Assembly: GCA_964017195.1 (NCBI GenBank)
Contig: OZ024896.1
Coordinates: 5,967,487-6,031,486, forward strand
DNA: 64,000 bases
Direction of reading: 5' to 3'
Source: Siderastrea radians
Taxonomy: Eukaryota; Cnidaria; Anthozoa; Scleractinia; Rhizangiidae
The first letter of the stretch is position 1. Every line of letters begins with the position of its first letter. The notes below the pieces were generated by a model, which worked only from the letters and a program-made list of their open reading frames with translations, had not been told where the DNA came from and searched no databases. Below, piece after piece: positions 48,125-59,585 of this stretch. The translations under genes and the position numbers were made by a program.

Positions 48125-48475
48125 TTATCCAGAAGTCAAATTAACGTGCCATAACGCTGAAAAACAGCGTTGATGATGCTCTTTGTTGTAGTTCCAAGCA
48201 GCTTTCTTTGCAGTTGCCAACAAATCCGCAGGTGGTTCAAAAGATGACTCTTTGTTGGCCATTTTGATAGTAAGCAAAGAGGCCAACGTACCGTCCACCC
48301 GGAGAGATGCTGCCGAAATGCTGTTTTGTTTATCCTTATGAGAGACACAACTCTCTTCACCGGCATTTGAATGTGGTAGAATAAGAACTGTTTTGGCCAC
48401 GTCTTTTATCCTACCAAATTTATGGGTACCATTCCCTAGCTTCAATGATGACAGATATCCCCAGATCACATCCAT
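48125..48475 (-). pseudogene. hAT-like transposase C-terminal fragment
   Basis: The minus strand encodes a segment with MDVIWGYLSSLKLGNG, KDVAKTVLILPHSNAGEE and, in a neighbouring frame, VVSLIRINKTAF, then back to GTLASLLTIKMANKESSFEPP. A run of the type LPHSNAGEE-R-V-S-L followed by NKT and a hydrophobic stretch resembles the C-terminal dimerisation region of hAT transposases and related proteins. At least one frameshift lies near position 48,350 and there is no upstream transposase part, so this is a remnant. The assignment rests on recognition of a short motif. Confidence 0.5.
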
Positions 48476-48499
48476 CCGAAAACTGGATGATGATTTCTC

Positions 48500-49135
48500 A
48501 TCATTTTCCTCACTTGCAAACTTTATTCGGGCTTCATCCCAGACTTTCCTGGGAAAAAACGAGGGGCAAATTCAATTAGACAACAGGCACGAACATGGAA
48601 AACTACTGAGGCCTCTTGCAGTACCCATGGATGAAGATACATCCCGCAAAGTACAACAATTGATTACGGTACTTCACAATGAACACCACATCAACGAAAT
48701 GACTGAAAAATGGCTTTGTCAAACACCAAACCCGCCTCGAATTCCAGTATTGTTTATATCCTTACGAAAATCTACAAACCAACTTGGGAGACCTCGGGGG
48801 TTTCGGGTCCAACAGAGAAGTTATCAGCATTTGTTGCCATACTACTCCAGCCTTTAGCACAACAACAGAAGTCGTATCTCAACGACTGATACAGTCAACT
48901 GACTCCATTAATTTCATTGACAGGACTAAAGTTCCAGAGAACGCAGTCCTTGAATCTATGGACGTAACGAGCTTGTATCATAATATTCCACAAGAGAGGG
49001 AGTACATACAGTATGCAAGGCATACGACACTTTTTATATTAAAAGACATACCTGCTATCCCTACACGTTTACTTGACAAGCGTTCAGGCTAATGTTACAG
49101 GAGAACTCATTCCAGTTTTGTGTCAAATAGATAGT
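48500..49135 (+). pseudogene. Penelope-like element RT fragment
   Basis: The plus strand encodes pieces of a Penelope-type reverse transcriptase in order: QLDNRHEHGKLLRPL, MDEDTSRKVQQLITVLHNEH, QTPNPPRIPV followed by a frameshifted KI-KP and GPTEKLSAF segment, then INFIDRTKVPENAVLE and the motif MDVTSLYHNIPQE around 48,958-48,990, which is the first catalytic RT motif. A short LQENSFQFC segment follows at about 49,095. Frameshifts and stops interrupt it at several points, and the second catalytic motif, the GIY-YIG endonuclease and any ribozyme or terminal repeat are absent. It is a truncated dead copy lying directly beside the hAT-like remnant. Confidence 0.75.
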
Positions 49136-49770
49136 TAATAAAGTTAACTTCATGTTCCAACAGCTATTCTGGCATTCTTGATTTAGAGTGCACTGAAAAC
49201 ATTGTTCTTCAAATCACAACACGAGCCGTGATCTTGAAGTTCAGAAAACATGTATCAAGATTGGTAACCATAGGTGCTATAAATGTAAAGAAAAGGCCAT
49301 CTGAGGGGGACAGATTATTGTGCTATGAAACCCTCTTGCCCAAGTCCAGATGCTAAAATCTTTTAACAGTCTGCTGAAAAAGTTCAATGTGTCACCCCAG
49401 GAAGCATCTTGCCAGAATTTTTTTCCAGCTCACTGTACGTGCGTGAATTTTTTTGGACAATAGTCTTGTGCAGGAGATTTTTTCTTACCCATATACACTT
49501 GCAGGATATTTTTTTCAAAATCACCCAACCCCCCCCCCCCCCCGTCAGAAGTTAAATGTTTGGCCCCTAAGATTAATGGTCACGGAACTCACGCACGCGT
49601 CAAATTAAAGAAATTGATAAGATTAATCGCGCATGCCTGTAATGACCAAAGAGAATTGTGTCAATCAGAAAAGTGTACATCGGTTCAGCAAGCTCAAGGT
49701 CAGCCGAACTGAGCCACGACAGCAAGTGGGACAAGTGCTGAAACTCTTGAAAAGGCTAGAAAAACCAGAC
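49136..49770. other. No gene recognised; poly-C run
   Basis: The stretch includes a run of 17 or so C at about 49,530-49,545. No coding similarity is apparent before the pogo-type remnant. Confidence 0.5.
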
Positions 49771-49789
49771 AAATCAGAAAGCAAGATAG

Positions 49790-51330
49790 AAATCGAGGCG
49801 TCAAACGGAAGTTCCTCACATTAAAAGAAAAAGTTGAAGTTATCGAATTCGCTAAAGAACATCCACGCATAGGTAGCAGAGACTTAGCTGCAAAGTTTTC
49901 ATGCGGAAAGACCCAAGTCAACAGCATCCTGGCGACAAAATCCTTCTTGTTAGAACGCTGGGCTTCTAACGATGGTGGAAACATGGAAAGAAAGCATGGT
50001 CGCTCCGAGCATTAATATGGCGCGATAAACAACCTTTTGTGGAAATGGTATCAACGTTGCAGAGCGTCAAATGTACCAGTCAGTGGCCTTATGTTGCAAG
50101 AAGAGGCACTCGCTATCACATCAGAGCTTGGAAAAAAGAATTCAAGGCTTCAAATGGTTGGTTGGAAAAATGAAAAATCAACACAACATCGCACAAAAAA
50201 ATGTAGCCGGCGAAGAAGGCGATGTAAGTGAAATTACAGTAAGTAGCTGGACTGAAAGGGTCAAGGAACTTACTCTGAACTACGTCGCCCCACAAGATGT
50301 CTGGAATATGGACGAGTCGGGGGCTTTCTGGAAGGCTTTGCCCGAAAGGTCCCTTACAGAAAAGAGAAAGCGATGCCGGGGAGGAAAACAGGCGAAACAA
50401 CGGGCAACTGTTGCTTTCTTCGTTTTTCAATTGCAAAGGCCTGGATGCAGTCAGATCTGATGATTCATATTCTTGAGCCTTAACACGCGACTGAAGAAAG
50501 CAGGGAGAAGAATGATCCTGCCCCATGCCATCCAATGCCATGCCCCATGCCCCATGCCATCTCGACAATGCCCCATGCCATCCAAAAGAAATGACCGGCA
50601 TGTTTTTCAACATCACAGTGGCATTCCTACCGAAGAACACAACCTCAAGAACGCAGTGTCTGGACGCAGGAGTCATCAAGAACTGGAAAGTAAAGTTTAG
50701 GAGAAAACTTTTGCGTTGCGTATGCAGCAAAATAGGACATGCCAAAAAGGCAAGTGACGTTGTCAAGTCAGTCAATCTTTTACAGGCAATCAGATGGATG
50801 CAACAGGCTTTGGACGAAATGGACCCCAATACGATTGTGAGACGTTGGTGTAAGGTCAGTGTACATTTATCAGGTGAAGAATGCAATGACGCTGATGCTC
50901 CTTTCGCAGGCGAGGAGTTCTTGGCTCTAGACAGGTTGATTTACCAGGTACAAGTTCCTACCGACGAACCTGACGGTATAACACCTGAAGAATACATCAA
51001 CGATGACAATGTTCCTTGCGTTCAGCCACTGATAGATGTGGATAACAATGAGTGGAGAAAGGAAGTCAGAAATGAGCTCCTCGAGAACTTCAGAGCCGAA
51101 TCAAATGAGTCAGTTTGTGAAAGCGACGAAGACCCTATCGCTCTGTATCATGGAGTTGACAAGTTTGATCTGCCGCTGCGTGAGCCAAAGTTCAAATGAG
51201 TGAAAGAAGTCTTAGCAGCTGTCGATGAAGTAGCTGTGTTTACTGAATTTCACTGCAATGAAAAGCTACAAACTACAAGCTACAAGCAAAGTAAGCACAT
51301 TGCTTACAACTATGCGCGAAAGCTCTTTAA
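49790..51330 (+). pseudogene. pogo/Tigger-type transposase remnant
   Basis: Several frames together show the layout of a CENP-B/Tigger-like transposase. An N-terminal psq-type helix-turn-helix comes first (LTLKEKVEVIEFAKEHPR, SRDLAAKFSCGKTQVNSI, about 49,817-49,940), then a second DNA-binding part (MWKWYQRCRASNVPVSG, LMLQEEALAI). The start of the DDE domain follows, with VWNMDESGAFWKALPERSL at about 50,300-50,350 carrying the first Asp, then GGKQAKQRATVAFFV. The C-terminal part after 50,600 has NITVAFLPKNTTSRTQ, LDAGVIKNWKVKFRRKLLR and LLQAIRWMQQALDEMDPNT. Between 50,450 and 50,600 the middle of the catalytic domain, where the second Asp is expected, is replaced by short ccatgcc repeats. With frameshifts near 50,150 and 50,450 it cannot be active. 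Confidence 0.8.
50519..50588 (+). repeat. Short ccatgcc-type repeats inside the transposase remnant
   Basis: About 70 bp made of units such as gccatcca, atgccc and catgccat, repeated irregularly. They replace the central part of the DDE domain. Confidence 0.7.
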
Positions 51331-51871
51331 AGCAGACTGCACTGGATAGTTTTATTTCAAAACTGGAAAAACAGTGAAGGGTCTGAAATGGACAATGCAC
51401 ATTGTTAACAGAGGGCATTCATTCTCAGAAAAGGAAAACAAATAGCATGAACACCCACGTTATTTTACTCATTACCTTTGTTTTGTTGACATTATCGGTA
51501 AAGTTGGTAAAGATCTTTCGAACTTCATTTGATATTGCTTGTAATGTAATAACATTGATTTAAATTCATTTTTTAAGGGTAGATACAAACAATAATTATA
51601 TAATATCATTACCGTTACGTGAATGAAATGTTTTTACTTTAAAAACTCGAGTGGTGTCATATTACATCCCTGCCTCCCCGTAATGGCCACCTCTACAACG
51701 GCCAGTAAACTCTGTCCCCTGGGTGGCCTGTGTAGAGAGGGTTGACTGTGGTTATGATGTAAAGTGTATGTCTGAGTGCCAAGAAGTAAGCGATACTGCC
51801 CTCCATAATTTCCTCCGACCACAGACCTTTAAAAAAGAAATTAGAAAGGAGAACCAGGATCAAAGAAAAAT

Positions 51872-51950
51872 CTTTGACCCCGGTGGGATTTGAACCCAAG
51901 ACCTCCGGATTAGATCACCGTCGCTCTACCAACTGAGCCACGAGGATAAG
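51872..51950 (-). repeat. tRNA-derived sequence
   Basis: On the minus strand an A box (tggctcagttggtagagc) and a B box (gggttcaaatcc) are correctly spaced and the D arm pairs well. The anticodon stem (acggt / tccgg) and the acceptor stem do not pair properly and position 33 is not T. It is read as a decayed tRNA-derived repeat or SINE head rather than a functional tRNA. The sequence after it on the minus strand contains no simple-repeat tail. Confidence 0.5.
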
Positions 51951-52203
51951 CTGGGAGCAGGTATTCATCCGATGAGCGATGAGCGGATAGACTCTCAATT
52001 GCGTTTGATGGTGCAATCGGCATGGCGTTTGCTGGTGCGTTCAAAGTGGAAGTTCCTGCCATCGAAGGAACGAGGGAAGAGAGAACCACGGCGGGCTTAA
52101 TGCCCCTGGGGCTTTTAATTTCTTGTTTTAACTGCTCTAGTGCAACCGATGTGGCTCGCGTGACAGCGGCCGTTCTACCGAAACTGCTCAAAATATCCTG
52201 CAC

Positions 52204-54570
52204 ACTTTTTATTCTCGACGCGTCGCTTTCAGCTGGCCAAAAACTACTCTTTCAGAGAATAAAAACGAATGATTGAGCTTACATTTGATGCATATTTTTG
52301 ATCTGAAAAATATATGCTAGGTCAGTTAAAAGCCTCTGAAGATGACCCCAATTAGCCTTCAGGGTTAGTATCTTCAACAGGTCAACGAGCAGACTAAAAG
52401 TACAAATTTATATCATATTTTTATATTTTTAGATAGAGAAAAGAATGATGTACTAGTTATGAGCCAAATGGTAAAACGGGAATGATTTCCATTGTTGCGT
52501 ACGAGCTTGCTAAAAATGCCCGATCTTCCCTTGTTTCCGGGGGGCGCAAGCAAGCTTCTAGCCATATTTTGAACTTTTCTAATTTTTGGAAAAACCAAAA
52601 AGCGGATGAACTTTTAAATATGATTTTTGAAAATAGTTTACCAAAGGGGTATTTTTGGTGAAATAAAATGAAATATGAAATTTTGCTTCTGTCGTCAGAT
52701 TCTCGATATTTGTGGTCAGGAGCTCTTAAAAATACATATTTATCAAGAATGTCCTAAAAATAAGGATACTGTATAAACGTAGTTCACCTCTTCTCTGGGC
52801 TTGGAATTAACACTGGAACGAGACCTTATGAAGAACGTCCAAATTGTAATTCCTCTTTTTCTCTGTACCGTGTGTCAACTGTCCCAACCACACCTCCATT
52901 CACCTTCTGTAAGATTGTTTGTAAACCTTTTCTCCCGTACAGACAAAGAAAAATCCTATTCTTTGGAAATACAGAAAACGGCTTCAACTAGAACTGCTCA
53001 GTAACTCAAACCAAATAAAAGCATTTTTACAGTTAAATAATATCATTGCAGACCACGTTATCAATCGGGGAAAGGACATGAAGTACGAATTAACGTTTTC
53101 TACCGAATACAAAACAGAATTTTCATTCTAAAGATGAAATTAAAAGATTATTGTTTATGTCTTCTCTACAAGTCATAGCCAAAATACAACGTTTAGAGAT
53201 CTAAAAAGAGCGCAATAGGCAATACTCCCCGATTGGGATAGGGTCAGTTTTAAAGGGGCTATGTCAATAACTGAAGTTAATTTAAGAAGCCAGTTTTTAT
53301 TGATGGTAAGGTAAAGTCGCACACGAGGCAAAGAGGCCCACACTGCCGGAGCCTTTCCCGGTTTCTGTAGCATGAAGCAACTGAGAGTATTGCTACCCCC
53401 CCCCCCCCCCTGCATGGGATGCTAGTCCATTTTCAGCTCGCAGTTGCTATAGCAACTGAGAACTAATGGGGCTGTCTTGGCGTGGTGTGGCGTGGTGTAG
53501 TATTAACATGTGTTAACTTTTTTGCAACAAGCCCACAAAGCCATTCAAAGTAGAATCCTTTGAAGTGTATAAATAGGCAAGTTTTGACGGGCTCTTAACC
53601 AAGTTTTGCGCTGTCTCTGTGGATGAAGAATTAATCGGAGTGTTTGGAACCCCGCAAATGCCGTAGACTTTGATTTGCAAAGACAACGCAGGAAGGAATC
53701 GGAAGGAAAAGTTTACTCAGGTGCGTGTTAGGACTCGTTGGTCTTCAGTTTAGGTTGGCGTTCGCCAGCGAGATAGGAACAGCTGGACGAGGAAAGAAAT
53801 TGGTTGTTAAGTTTGGTTGCTGTCGTAAAGATTGCAAAGTGTGTTGGTGTTTCTGACCTACAAGTGCAAACATTTCTTTATGCATAAGTTGACTGGGGGA
53901 GATAATTGGTCATAATAAAGTCCACGAAAGGCGATTGTGTACGTTTTCATTTGGTACGGGTTTAAGTTATAGACTATCAAAAATAATCCATATCTTACAG
54001 AGTTCAAGGCTTTATTTTCAGTTTTCAGTTTTATGCGGTTTACTTTAAGTTTATATATATGTTGCTCGGAATTATCAGCCAGTCAGGATTTTCCCCATAC
54101 GCGCGTATTTAATAAATTAAGTATTCCATGGATCATTGCCAGAAGAGTCCTGACTCTTTTCCGTTTTAGAGCTCTCCAGAATCGAGCGTTACTGAAGTGT
54201 TTTTGGTTTCTGTAATTCATGTCAGTTTAATTTCGTAGTTCCCACAGTTGAATGTATTCGTGGTTGTGACATTGATCTGACGGTTTAACTTGTTATTCTG
54301 AACTTCCCAAATGATATTTGTTCTTTGATGATCACAAAAATGTTTTGTGCTTTCTTTCGCTTAGCCTTTTAGAACGATCTAATTCGTGAGCTTTTCCTGA
54401 CACGAAAAGCTCTTTGAATTTGATTTTCATAATTCAATTAGTAGAATGTTTACAAAGGTGTTATGTTGGCATGATTTCTGACACGCAAGTATAATTGTCA
54501 ATTTCACGTTTTTTTAACAATAAACTCAAACAACTTATATACACGCAAAAACTAGCCCAACGTCTGTTTC
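52204..54570. other. No gene recognised
   Basis: About 2.4 kb of AT-rich sequence with short open frames only. A poly-C run of about 16 is near 53,395-53,410, and ggcgtggtgt units are near 53,478. The segment ttttaaaggggctatgtca near 53,250 recurs inverted near 62,970, suggesting a dispersed repeat end. A minus-strand frame at 51910-52203 (LEQLKQEIKSPRGIKPAVV) has no recognised relative. Confidence 0.5.
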
Positions 54571-54632
54571 TGTTGAGGAACACGAAGACCAAACATACAA
54601 GATGGACGCTACGTTTCATAACACCCACAAAG

Positions 54633-54676
54633 GATGCTGGGGCTTGATATAACAATGCTGGGGGCATGATGTAACA
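54633..54676. repeat. 44-bp dispersed repeat, copy 1
   Basis: The segment from atgctggggcttgatataac to gcatgatgtaacat recurs almost unchanged at 62303-62346. It contains two direct atgctgggg units. It lies just after the putative LTR end and may be part of another element inserted there. Confidence 0.75.
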
Positions 54677-54999
54677 TCCCCCTTTTTATTAAAAAAAGTG
54701 TAACAAAAGAGTAGTGCAATATAAACAACCGGCGAAGCAGGCTTAACGAGAAAGTTGCAAGTGATCCAGCGTAGTGCTGCCACAGTTTAAACACAAACAT
54801 ATCGCCCTTCACTGTCATGCATAGGAGCATCCTTTTAGCTGTAACTTAGGAGTCAATATTAAAATATTTAATAAATGTTCAAATAACATGTCTCTAGTTC
54901 CACACACTGGATTCCAGTAAGTCTCGGTCTGTTTCTACAAATCCAGACGGGCTGGTGCTTTCACGACTCTGCCCGAACGAGTCGTCACTTCGTTTGGTG

Positions 55000-55600
55000 G
55001 TGGCAGACTGCGGTCTGCATCACTCTTGATTGACCTTTCTGTGGACTGAGATAGCCCCTGCTCTTCTGAAGTCCTGTGTTGTAGCTGATTGGGCCTGCAC
55101 AGTCATGATGCTGTACTTTGGTGCTGGGCTTGTGGACTTGTGGGTGCTGGATTTTGGTTCCTTGGTTCAGGGGAGTCCTTTTGTGATGATTGTAGCTCCT
55201 TTTGAAGAGGAGGCGCTGGTCCACTTGTAGTATGCAGTGGCTGTGCTAATGGTTCACTGTCCTCACAAGTGTCTGAATGTTGTGTTTGGTCACCTGTCTG
55301 CTGGGACATGTAGGTCTTTGCACCAGGGGTGGGGCTGCAGCCAATCTGATCTGTGCTCGATTTCTGCGAATCTTTCCATGAGGGGTAACCACAGTGTACG
55401 ACCTCGGCGAGGATACTTTTCAACAATGCCGTGAGGCCAGGCGGAATGCTTGTGCTGAGGGTTGGGTTTTGCATATACCCACTGGTCTGGCTGAATAATA
55501 CATCATGGAGCGTTGCTCCCACATTTCTGCCGTAGTATTGTTTTGCTCTAGCCCGGCGTGCCCCAATCTCAGTTTTGACAGTACCAAGATATTTTATTTA
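55000..55600 (-). pseudogene. Ty3-type integrase C-terminal tail
   Basis: Downstream of the integrase core on the minus strand are a segment with AKQYYGRN, then a proline-, glutamine- and serine-rich stretch (NQNPAPTSPQAQHQ). This fits the basic tail and linker found after the integrase of such elements, but frame changes make it hard to follow and its end is arbitrary. Confidence 0.5.
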
Positions 55601-55619
55601 TTTTTATTTATTTCAACAA

Positions 55620-56666
55620 TATGTAGACAGAGGTGCCCAGTTCAGCGAGGCTGGTTTGAATGGGGCTCTGAAGCGCAGGCTCTGAAGCGCAGGCTGCAGA
55701 AGCGCAGGTGCCATAGGAAGGATATCCTTTGTGGGTCGGGAGATGAGCCTTTGAGCGGGAGAGTGTTCTTGTCCTTGTTGGGGAGTATTCCTGTAGTCCA
55801 GGAGAGCCAGGTGAATATCCTTGCTTCTGTCTTGCCATTAATTTCCTTGCGACCAATACGGGGAGGAGGTCACATGCTCAAAACCATATTCATCCACAAA
55901 CTGCTTGTATTCATTGCTGATAAACTGCGGACCATTGTCTGTTACTAGGCGATCAGGTATTCCAAACCTTGCAAAGTGTGGTTTAGTGAAATCTACTACT
56001 GTTGCAGTGAGTGTAGTGGGTAGTATATCGATTTCGACCCAATCGCTGTAATGGCACGTGGTGACCAAATGCCATGCATTTGCCTTCCCACATCAGGATA
56101 TCTTGGCTAACTAATGACCATGGGCGGTCTGGAATATCATGGCTGAGGATGGGCTCCTTTGGGGCTTGTCTAGCATATTGAGCACACACAGGGCACGACA
56201 TGCACTTATTCTTGATATCTGTAGTCATACCAGGCCAGAAGAGGGACACCTTGGCTCTTCGAATGCAACTCGCTCCAAAGTGTGTTTTGTGGATTTTGTT
56301 CAGCAAGGCTGGTCTCATCAAGGTTGGGATGACTGCTTGCTGCCCTTTATATACTATGCCATCTGCCAGGGATAGTTCATCTTTGAAAGTGAAGTAAGGT
56401 CGTACCAAGGGATCCACACCTGTTTTGGCAGTGGGCCAGCCAGTCGTTATGAGACGTGACAGCTTTTGCAGGGCTGGGTCTAGTGCAGTTTGCTCCTGCA
56501 AGTTTTCCAGGGTAACACTGGAGATGCCAGAGTTGTCCAATGCCATAGTTTTCAATTCCACTCTAAATATGTGTTCTCCTGAAAGATTTGCAGTGGAAAG
56601 CAGTGGTAGAGGAGCTCTTGACAGGGTGCCTGCTATGATTTGTTGTGTTCCTTTCTTGTAGCTCAC
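55620..56666 (-). pseudogene. Ty3-type integrase
   Basis: The N-terminal zinc domain is visible as IHKTHFGASCIRRAK and CMSCPVCAQYAR (HHCC). The core follows with SLVSQDILMWEGK (first Asp) and, after a frameshift near 56,070, FARFGIPDRLVTDNGPQF (second Asp) and HVTSSPYWSQGN. An in-frame stop at about 55,838 interrupts the core before the glutamate region; the same region continues with DIHLALLDYRNTPQQG and stops near 55,620. All three parts are present but the domain is broken. Confidence 0.8.
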
Positions 56667-56689
56667 CCCAAATTACCATCGCTGGAGTC

Positions 56690-57376
56690 TCATGCGCATG
56701 GCTTGCAGGCGCCGTGGTGCTTTGTTGAGAGGTTTTTAAAGGTACTCTCCAGTGGCTGAAGATCTGTTTGCACTGTAATATCTGACGTTCCGTAAAGCAG
56801 ACTGTCCCATTTGTCAAAAGCTAAGCATATTGCGAAACATTCATTTTCGATAACAGCGTATCTTTGTTCTGTAGCTGTTAGGGTGTTTAGGTAAAATGCC
56901 ACTGGTTGATCATTCTGGAGAGGCGCTCCGCCAACTCCAACAGCAGAAGCGTCCACCTGAAGGGTGATGGGCAACTGAGGATTGAAGTAACGTAAGACAG
57001 GGGCATGAGCGATGAGATTCTTAGACTCTACAAAAGCTTTGTCATGTGCATCAGTCCACTCGAAGGGGACGTCTTTGTGAGTCAACTCTCTTAAAGGTTT
57101 CACGACATCACTCAATTTTGGGCAGAATATTGCCAGGAAGTCGAGCATACCCAAATAACGCTGGACAGCATGGGGGTCTGCAGGTGTGGGCATTTTTGTG
57201 ATTGCTTCGACCATGGGTGGCGCTGGGCTAACCCCTTCAGGGCTGAGCTGGAACCCCATGAAAATCACTTTTTGGGTTTTAAACACCCACTTGCTTGGAT
57301 TCAGCTTGAGCTTTACTTCTCGCAGACGTAACAGGAAATGGTACAGATTCTCATCATGATCTTTCTCAGCCTGCTC
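56690..57376 (-). pseudogene. Ty3-type RT connection and RNase H
   Basis: The frame continues with LNPSKWVFKTQKVIFMG and then the RNase H domain: LQVDASAVGVGG with the first catalytic Asp, then IENECFAICLAFDKW with the catalytic Glu, and ITVQTDLQPLE with the next Asp. A frameshift near 56,735 ends this frame before the integrase. Confidence 0.78.
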
Positions 57377-58013
57377 CTACGTTTCTCCACATCCATAAAT
57401 AAGGATGTCATCAGCAATGTTGCAGATACCTTTCAGTCCTGCAAGGGCTTCTTGTTGTCTTGCTTGATACTCCTCAGGTCCGCTTGAGACTCCGTATGGC
57501 AGTCGCAGCCACCGATATCGTCCAAAAGGAGGATGGAATATTGTGGCCAAGCTGGATTCATGATCTAGAAGTGTGTTGGTGAAACCAGACATCGCGTCTG
57601 TCACTGAGAAACACTTCACACCATGCAATTGTGGTAAGATGTCCTCAAAGCGGGGAATTGGATGCTTGGGGACTCTAATTGCTTTTTTAATAGTACTTGG
57701 TGGGTCTAAATTTGTCCTTTGTCTCTCTCACTGTCATGTTACTGCACCAAGCTGTGGGTTCGTCTTGTCGACAAATCTTCCCTTCGCTTTCCATTTTGTC
57801 TAACTCCTCTTTGATTTTGGCAAGTCGTGCTACTGGCTGTCGGTGAATGGCGTCATGGACTGGGGTTACTGTGGGGTCTAAGTCAAAGGAAACATGCCGT
57901 CCAAACTCTCCCAACCCTGTATGCGCATCTGGAAACGCCTCAAGAACCCACCTCAAAGTTATTGTGTCGGGTCTGGCTGGCGGTGTTGTGTTTGAATGAG
58001 GGACGTCAAACAT
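57377..58013 (-). pseudogene. Ty3-type reverse transcriptase
   Basis: The N-terminal part has VTPVHDAIHRQPVARLAK and IKEELDKMESEGKI with PTAWCSNM. After a frameshift near 57,700 the palm domain follows with FSVTDAMSGF (first catalytic Asp), FGRYRWLRLPYGVSSGPEEY and the second catalytic motif as NIADDILIYG. An in-frame TAG at about 57,376 separates it from RNase H. The order and spacing match Ty3/gypsy RT. Confidence 0.82.
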
Positions 58014-58031
58014 ACGTGGTGATGATATTGG

Positions 58032-58484
58032 TTATGGATGCATAGGAATGTCTCTGGCATGTGAGTTGTCAGCTGTTGGTAGGGGCGTGGAGGCCTCAGT
58101 GTGAGGCTTCTGGTTTTTCTCAGCACTAAGTGGTGATCCAAATGAATGGACCTTAGCTGCACGGATCTTCACCAGTCCCAAGTTCACACAGTCTGAGCCA
58201 AACAAGAGAGGGGGCTTTCCCTGTATCTGTGAATCTCTCAAGACACGAAACGTGAGGAGGTGGTGCCCTGTGGTGGTCTCAGTCAGTAACTCTAATTTGC
58301 CCATAGGTGTGAGTTTAGAGTTGTCATAGGTGAATAACGTTGCTCTACTAGGAGTGAGGTAATCTTTAATCTTCCGCCCAGGAGGAATCAATGAGAGAGC
58401 TAGATTTTCTGGCAGTGTGTTGCAAGCGGAGGCAGTGTCCAATTGCACCCTAATTGATTTGGTCGTGTTCTTGGTCACTCCCAA
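58032..58484 (-). pseudogene. Ty3-type aspartic protease
   Basis: The segment IRVQLDTASACNTLP holds the retropepsin active-site signature as DTAS in place of the usual DTGA or DTGS. The later PPLLFGSDCVNLGL fits the second conserved hydrophobic-Gly motif of the fold. The Gly-to-Ala change at the third position may be family variation or decay. Confidence 0.7.
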
Positions 58485-58487
58485 GTT

Positions 58488-58913
58488 TTAAGTGGCTGAA
58501 AAGCTTACGACCCACCCGGGTGCCATGGGGTCTTCTGCGGTACTATAGACACTTTGGGCATAATTTTCTGGTTTCACCTCCACCTCAAAGAGATCAGTTT
58601 CATACTTCTCATTTAAACTGGCATCAAGGTGGCCTGCCTGGTGTTTGGTGCTCACGGGCTCCAAAGGTTTGGCAAAAGGGGGTGCTCCCATTCGACATGC
58701 GCTGGCAAAATGTCCGATTCTCCCACAGCCCTTCTTAGAACATTGCTTGTTTGAAGCTGGGCATATGGAGCAAGGATGTGAAGGCCCTGCACAATACTGA
58801 CAGATATCAGTTTTGCCCTGGCGACTAGACTGACCTTGACCCCAGTTTTGCTCAGATTTGCTCTGACTAGACTGACCTTGACCCCAGTTTTGTTGTGATT
58901 TGGAAGGTTTCAT
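58488..58913 (-). pseudogene. Ty3-type gag zinc knuckle region
   Basis: After two glutamine/serine-rich repeats (SEQNWGQGQSS type, twice) the frame carries CQYCAGPSHPC and CSKKGCGRIGHFASAC, a degenerate plus a near-canonical CCHC knuckle for RNA binding. It then continues towards the protease. Confidence 0.75.
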
Positions 58914-59000
58914 TAGCTTGTGCCCGTGTAGTTTACTTGTTCAGTGGCCCCCTTAGCTTGCTGCATTACTGCTTTTGCCTTTACATATTGTTCAAAGTTC

Positions 59001-59585
59001 TTAGCTATCTGCAACATTGTTTTGAACTCTGTGGCCGTTATCCAGAAGTTTTGACATCAGTCTCTCGTTGTTGATCCCAGATATAAATTTGTCTCTAAGT
59101 AACTGGTCCTCGCATTTATCACAATACTCTAATCTCCTACCTTGTTGTTTCACTCGTCCTTCCCAGGCTGTGACAGATTCTTGGTGTTCTCGTTTCGTTT
59201 GGGCGATTTTTGTTCTCTCCGTTAGGACTCCTTCACTTGTCATGAAGTGTTCCTGCAAGTGTTTGAGGATCACGTCCGGTTCCTTTCGCTCTTCGACTGA
59301 CAGTTGAAAGCCCTGCACGAGGTTTTCGATTTCTTCGTTCACAGCGATGGCGGAGCGGAAAGCCTCCATAGCTTTGCCTTTTGCAAGCCACACTGGCCCG
59401 ACAGATACTGGTTCCTCTCCTTCTTCGGCAGGATGTGGCAATGGCTCGCTGTAGTACGATCCATTGAGCTCTCACCAATCTTTGAACATCTGAATGAATA
59501 TTTCAAAATTCCTTCGTGGATCTTCCGAGGTCGAAAACGTCGGTAACGTGACTTCCACGACTCCCTGTCCTGACGAGGACGCCAT
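59001..59585 (-). pseudogene. Ty3-type gag capsid region
   Basis: The frame starts with MASSSGQGVVEVTLPTF at 59,585, about 65 bp inside the putative LTR end. It is broken by an in-frame stop at 59,472-59,474 and continues in the same frame with PVSVGPVWLAKGKAMEAF, EEIENLVQGFQLSVEE and EYCDKCEDQLLRDKFISGI, typical of retrotransposon gag. It shifts frame before the zinc knuckle at about 59,000. Confidence 0.7.

Noticed and set aside
50116..50886. 256-codon minus-strand frame
   Set aside because: It is the antisense shadow of the pogo/Tigger remnant on the plus strand.
52022..52276. 84-codon plus-strand frame and its antisense partner at 51910-52203
   Set aside because: Neither shows a known domain; the antisense frame runs into the tRNA-derived repeat, so neither is called.
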